A stretch of DNA of 16,108 bases from Armatimonadota bacterium (GTDB taxonomy: Bacteria > Armatimonadota > DTGP01 > JAHWJO01): positions 1 through 16,108 of the forward strand of contig JAHWJO010000035.1 in NCBI GenBank assembly GCA_019348365.1, written 5' to 3'. The notes under the pieces are model-generated. The model was given only the letters and a program-made list of their open reading frames with translations, did no database searches and was not told the DNA's origin. This document shows, one piece after another, positions 13,636 through 16,108 of this stretch (the first letter of the stretch is position 1; each line of letters starts with the position of its first letter). Made by a program: the position numbers and the translations under genes.

Positions 13636-15261
13636 TTACAGCTTCACCCACTCGGAAACGGTGTAGTAGAAGAAGGAGCGGCCCGGCTCCCGCAGCAACT
13701 CCAGCGTGACGACATCGGGAGCCGCTTGGAGGACGCGGGCGTATCGCCGGATATCGGGCTCCTTCCCGCCGGTGTAGACGGATGGCGGGGAGGGGAGGAG
13801 TCGGTCCCGGCTGCTCTCTGCCATGGATAGTTGGAACAGGTCCGGCGATGCCGTCCTCAACGCGGGGACTTGTCCCACCATCCCGTTGAGTTGAGTGAGA
13901 GGGACGGCCTGAGCCCCCTGGTCGGACAACTCCTTGATCCAGGCGGGATAGATCGGGTCCGTCAGGGCGTAGGCCCGCATATTCCAGATCCCCAAGAACC
14001 GGGACGATTGATACCCCGGCATCCAGAGGAGTACGGTCTGCTCATCCCTCGGCCTGCCCGCCAGGAAGGCGGCGAATCGCTCCGTCTCCTGCGCCGCTTG
14101 CAGCCAGGTGGACGCGAATTGCAGCGAGAGGCCCAGGTGAAAGGCGAAATAGAGCGCCAGCGCGGGCAGAACGAGGGCTCGGGCGCGGTCCCATCCCAGC
14201 CGAGCCGCACCCGTCAGGAGGATAGCGAACCCGACCGAGGGGAGAGCGCCGTACCGGTTGTGCGCCAGCCCCCCCGTCAGGAGGATCGGGCAGAAGATCA
14301 GCAGCAGGGAGAGCAGGAGTCCGCGCGGGGGCAGCGCCTCTTTGTGGCGCGCCAGCAGGATCACCATCGCTGCGAACGCCATGATCCCGCCGAGGAGGAA
14401 CAGGGGATCGGTCGTGTGGCCCTGAACGATCTGGCCCGGAGAGGCGAGGACGGACCGCCACCAGTCGAACCGGAGGAAGCCGACCAGCACATGCCCGTAA
14501 TTCCACGTCTCTGATGAGACCGCGTCCGGTCGAGTGGCAAGCCGCATGAGGACGTACAGCGCGTCGAGCGCCAGCAGCCCCCCGACCGTCGCCCTGCCGA
14601 CGGGCCTTTGGAACGCCGGGAGAGTCATCAGGAAGAACGGCAGGAAGATTGCAGGTTCTTTGGAGAGCAGCGCGAGTACGCCGCAGAAAAGCGTCATCCC
14701 CACCCCCACCGCATCCCCGCGCGCGAGGGACGGAGAGCCGGGTTCCGCCCCCGCGCCGATCTTCTGAAACGAGACCAGTGCCCCCAGGACGAACAGGACG
14801 AGCAGGGCATCGGGTACGGCGGCGGGCCAGACCGCCGCCTCCACGCCCCAGCCGTTGACGGCGAGCGCCAGCGCGGCCATCCCTCCCCAACCCGGCGAGC
14901 CGAAGAGCCGCCGGAAGAAGAGGAGCGCGAGGATCAGGGCGAAGATACGGAGGAGAAGCAGCGCCGCGTGGAAAGGGAGCGGCTCCGGGCCGAAGAGGCG
15001 GAGCAGCCCTTCAAAGAAAACGATGCTGGTCGGGCGATAGAACGGGGGAAGAACGAGTGCCTGAACGGCGGGAGAGAAAACCTGAAGCAGGGGATGCGAA
15101 GAGACGTTTCTGACGTTGTAAAGATAATAGTAATCGTCGCTGGTGAACGGGGCGAAGAGATTCCTGCCGTAGAGCAGGAGGGTGACCCCGCAAAGGAGCA
15201 GGCACCCTAAAAGAAAGGATCCGATCCCCGGATCGCGCTTCCGATCTCCGCCGTCGCTCAC
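13636..15261 (-). CDS. Polytopic GT-C / TMTC-like glycosyltransferase family protein
   Basis: A 541-residue protein from the GTG at 15261, with about ten hydrophobic segments, the first near 13-33. The first outer loop has FTSDDYYYLYNV (39-50), whose Asp pair matches the catalytic/metal acidic motif of GT-C enzymes. It is followed by FYRPTSIVFFEGLLRLFG (74-91) and PLPFHA, a pattern seen in TMTC- and PMT-like lipid-linked sugar transferases. The remaining membrane segments are diverse, and the last 120 residues form a soluble tail. GTG 15261 sits 10 bp after the zinc-ribbon gene's stop and fits the first membrane helix; a GTG at 15348 would overlap that gene by 77 bp. No Shine-Dalgarno is visible. 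It may glycosylate a lipid, glycan or protein. Confidence 0.72.
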   Translation of the reverse strand: MSDGGDRKRDPGIGSFLLGCLLLCGVTLLLYGRNLFAPFTSDDYYYLYNVRNVSSHPLLQVFSPAVQALVLPPFYRPTSIVFFEGLLRLFGPEPLPFHAALLLLRIFALILALLFFRRLFGSPGWGGMAALALAVNGWGVEAAVWPAAVPDALLVLFVLGALVSFQKIGAGAEPGSPSLARGDAVGVGMTLFCGVLALLSKEPAIFLPFFLMTLPAFQRPVGRATVGGLLALDALYVLMRLATRPDAVSSETWNYGHVLVGFLRFDWWRSVLASPGQIVQGHTTDPLFLLGGIMAFAAMVILLARHKEALPPRGLLLSLLLIFCPILLTGGLAHNRYGALPSVGFAILLTGAARLGWDRARALVLPALALYFAFHLGLSLQFASTWLQAAQETERFAAFLAGRPRDEQTVLLWMPGYQSSRFLGIWNMRAYALTDPIYPAWIKELSDQGAQAVPLTQLNGMVGQVPALRTASPDLFQLSMAESSRDRLLPSPPSVYTGGKEPDIRRYARVLQAAPDVVTLELLREPGRSFFYYTVSEWVKL

Positions 15262-15271
15262 GAGGATGCGT

Positions 15272-16030
15272 TCAGGCCGGACGTTCCCGGCTGGGTTCGT
15301 CGTTCGACGCTTCGACGGAGCGGGCGCGGGCCACGACCTGCCGCGCACGACCGCAGCCGGGGCAGCGGTCGTGCTCGCCGCTGACTTCGAGGGTGATGGG
15401 GACGACCCCCTCCTCCGGCGTCATGCCGTCGAGGGCGCGGCCCAGGCAGATGACGCAGAGCACCACGTCGAGCACGGGGTCTTCGGGGCGGATGACGGCG
15501 GCGGCCACGCGGCATGAGGGATCGAGGCAGAAGGCGTAGGCGTCCCCCTGTCCCTCCTCCCGCCGCCCGACGATGAGCCGCCCGCCGCAGGCGGGGCAGG
15601 CGGGCAGGTCCGGATCGTTGAACGACTGACGCCCCGGCAGCAGCGCGGCTTCGGCCCAGCCCAGGATCTTCTCCAACTCCATCTGGGAGAAGACGTCCAC
15701 GCTGAGGTCCGGCGGGGTCCAGACCAGCGCGCCGGGGACTTCGGGAACGGTTTGCAGGTGGATGGCGTAGGAATCGAGGCCCAGTTGGGTCAGCTCGTTG
15801 TAGGCGTCGGTCTCGGAGAGGAACCGTTTGGTGAACGTCAGCGACGTGGGGTACGCGATGTTTTTCCAGCCTTCCTCTTTCAGGCGCCGGGATGCGGTGG
15901 CGAGGAAGCAGTAGGCGTCGGCAAGCTCGTCCGCGTAGGCGAGGATCCCACCCGGATCAAGCTCCGGCACGCCGTCGTACGGCCAACCGATCTGTCCCGG
16001 CAACGGGATGCTCAAGGAAAAAGCCGGCAT
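15272..16030 (-). CDS. Uncharacterised protein with two zinc-ribbon-like motifs
   Basis: A 252-residue soluble protein of no family I recognise. Residues 1-140 are mixed alpha/beta, with IPLPGQIGWPYDGVPELDPG near the start and no signal peptide. Four cysteine pairs follow: Cys145-x2-Cys148 with Cys168-x4-Cys173, and Cys192-x2-Cys195 with Cys223-x2-Cys226. These could form two zinc ribbons. The tail after 230 is charged and probably disordered. The ATG at 16030 has GGAG about ten bases upstream; a TTG at 16060 would add ten residues. It lies 10 bp upstream of the glycosyltransferase start and is probably co-transcribed with it, though a functional link is only suggested by position. Confidence 0.75.
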   Translation of the reverse strand: MPAFSLSIPLPGQIGWPYDGVPELDPGGILAYADELADAYCFLATASRRLKEEGWKNIAYPTSLTFTKRFLSETDAYNELTQLGLDSYAIHLQTVPEVPGALVWTPPDLSVDVFSQMELEKILGWAEAALLPGRQSFNDPDLPACPACGGRLIVGRREEGQGDAYAFCLDPSCRVAAAVIRPEDPVLDVVLCVICLGRALDGMTPEEGVVPITLEVSGEHDRCPGCGRARQVVARARSVEASNDEPSRERPA

Positions 16031-16108
16031 CGCAACGGTTCTCCGATGGCTCCCGGACAAAGTGGAGGGTACTGGGGGCGCAGAGGCGGAGGGCCAGGAG
16101 ATCCCGAT
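16031..16108. other. Upstream region of the zinc-ribbon gene with a possible repeat remnant
   Basis: No gene is supported. CGCAGAGG (16079-16086) followed by CGGAGG is the reverse complement of the CCTCCG-CCTCTGCG octamer type seen at 113-136. It is too short to prove relatedness. The window ends here. Confidence 0.3.

Overview
The window is a GC-rich, gene-dense bacterial chromosome segment. No 16S rRNA, tRNA or other phylogenetic marker is visible, so the host can only be inferred. The anti-sigma factor carries a C-terminal domain of the type found in the prepilin-like H-X9-DG / DUF1559 families, which are expanded in Armatimonadota and Planctomycetota. Together with the high GC content and the interspersed intergenic repeats, this makes an Armatimonadota-like (less likely Planctomycetota-like) organism my best guess; this is inference. 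No phage or transposase gene is visible.

Left part (1-8340) is mainly housekeeping. A compound tandem repeat (24-139) precedes, on the minus strand, a class I fumarate hydratase alpha subunit with its own extended -10 promoter, a DUF389 membrane protein and a DUF1992 protein. A divergent intergenic region with several dyads separates these from a plus-strand M48 metalloprotease with a TPR-like tail. A minus-strand folC follows, convergent with the protease. Next comes a minus-strand, translationally coupled (ATGA) ECF sigma factor / anti-sigma factor pair, ended by a strong hairpin terminator.

Central part (8391-11311) is the most unusual. Two oppositely oriented octamer-repeat arrays sit in the divergent intergenic region, followed at once by a near-consensus sigma-70 promoter. 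That promoter drives a plus-strand cassette: a SipW/ER-type S26 signal-peptidase-like domain fused to a GNAT acetyltransferase domain, an HPr-kinase-like P-loop protein, and a PqqD-family peptide-binding protein. These are parts expected of a peptide-processing or peptide-tagging system, but no convincing precursor peptide or radical SAM enzyme is visible. The cassette is followed by a gene-free stretch bounded by two inverted copies of a roughly 63-bp hairpin repeat.

Right part (11312-16108) is a surface-glycan / export region. It has a minus-strand VanZ-family membrane protein, a plus-strand two-gene ABC-2 exporter (Wzm-like permease and short Wzt-like ATPase, ATGA-coupled), and a convergent minus-strand pair: an uncharacterised double zinc-ribbon protein followed by a GT-C / TMTC-like polytopic glycosyltransferase. 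One reading is that the peptide cassette and the exporter/glycosyltransferase genes contribute to a shared cell-surface product; the sequence shows adjacency only.
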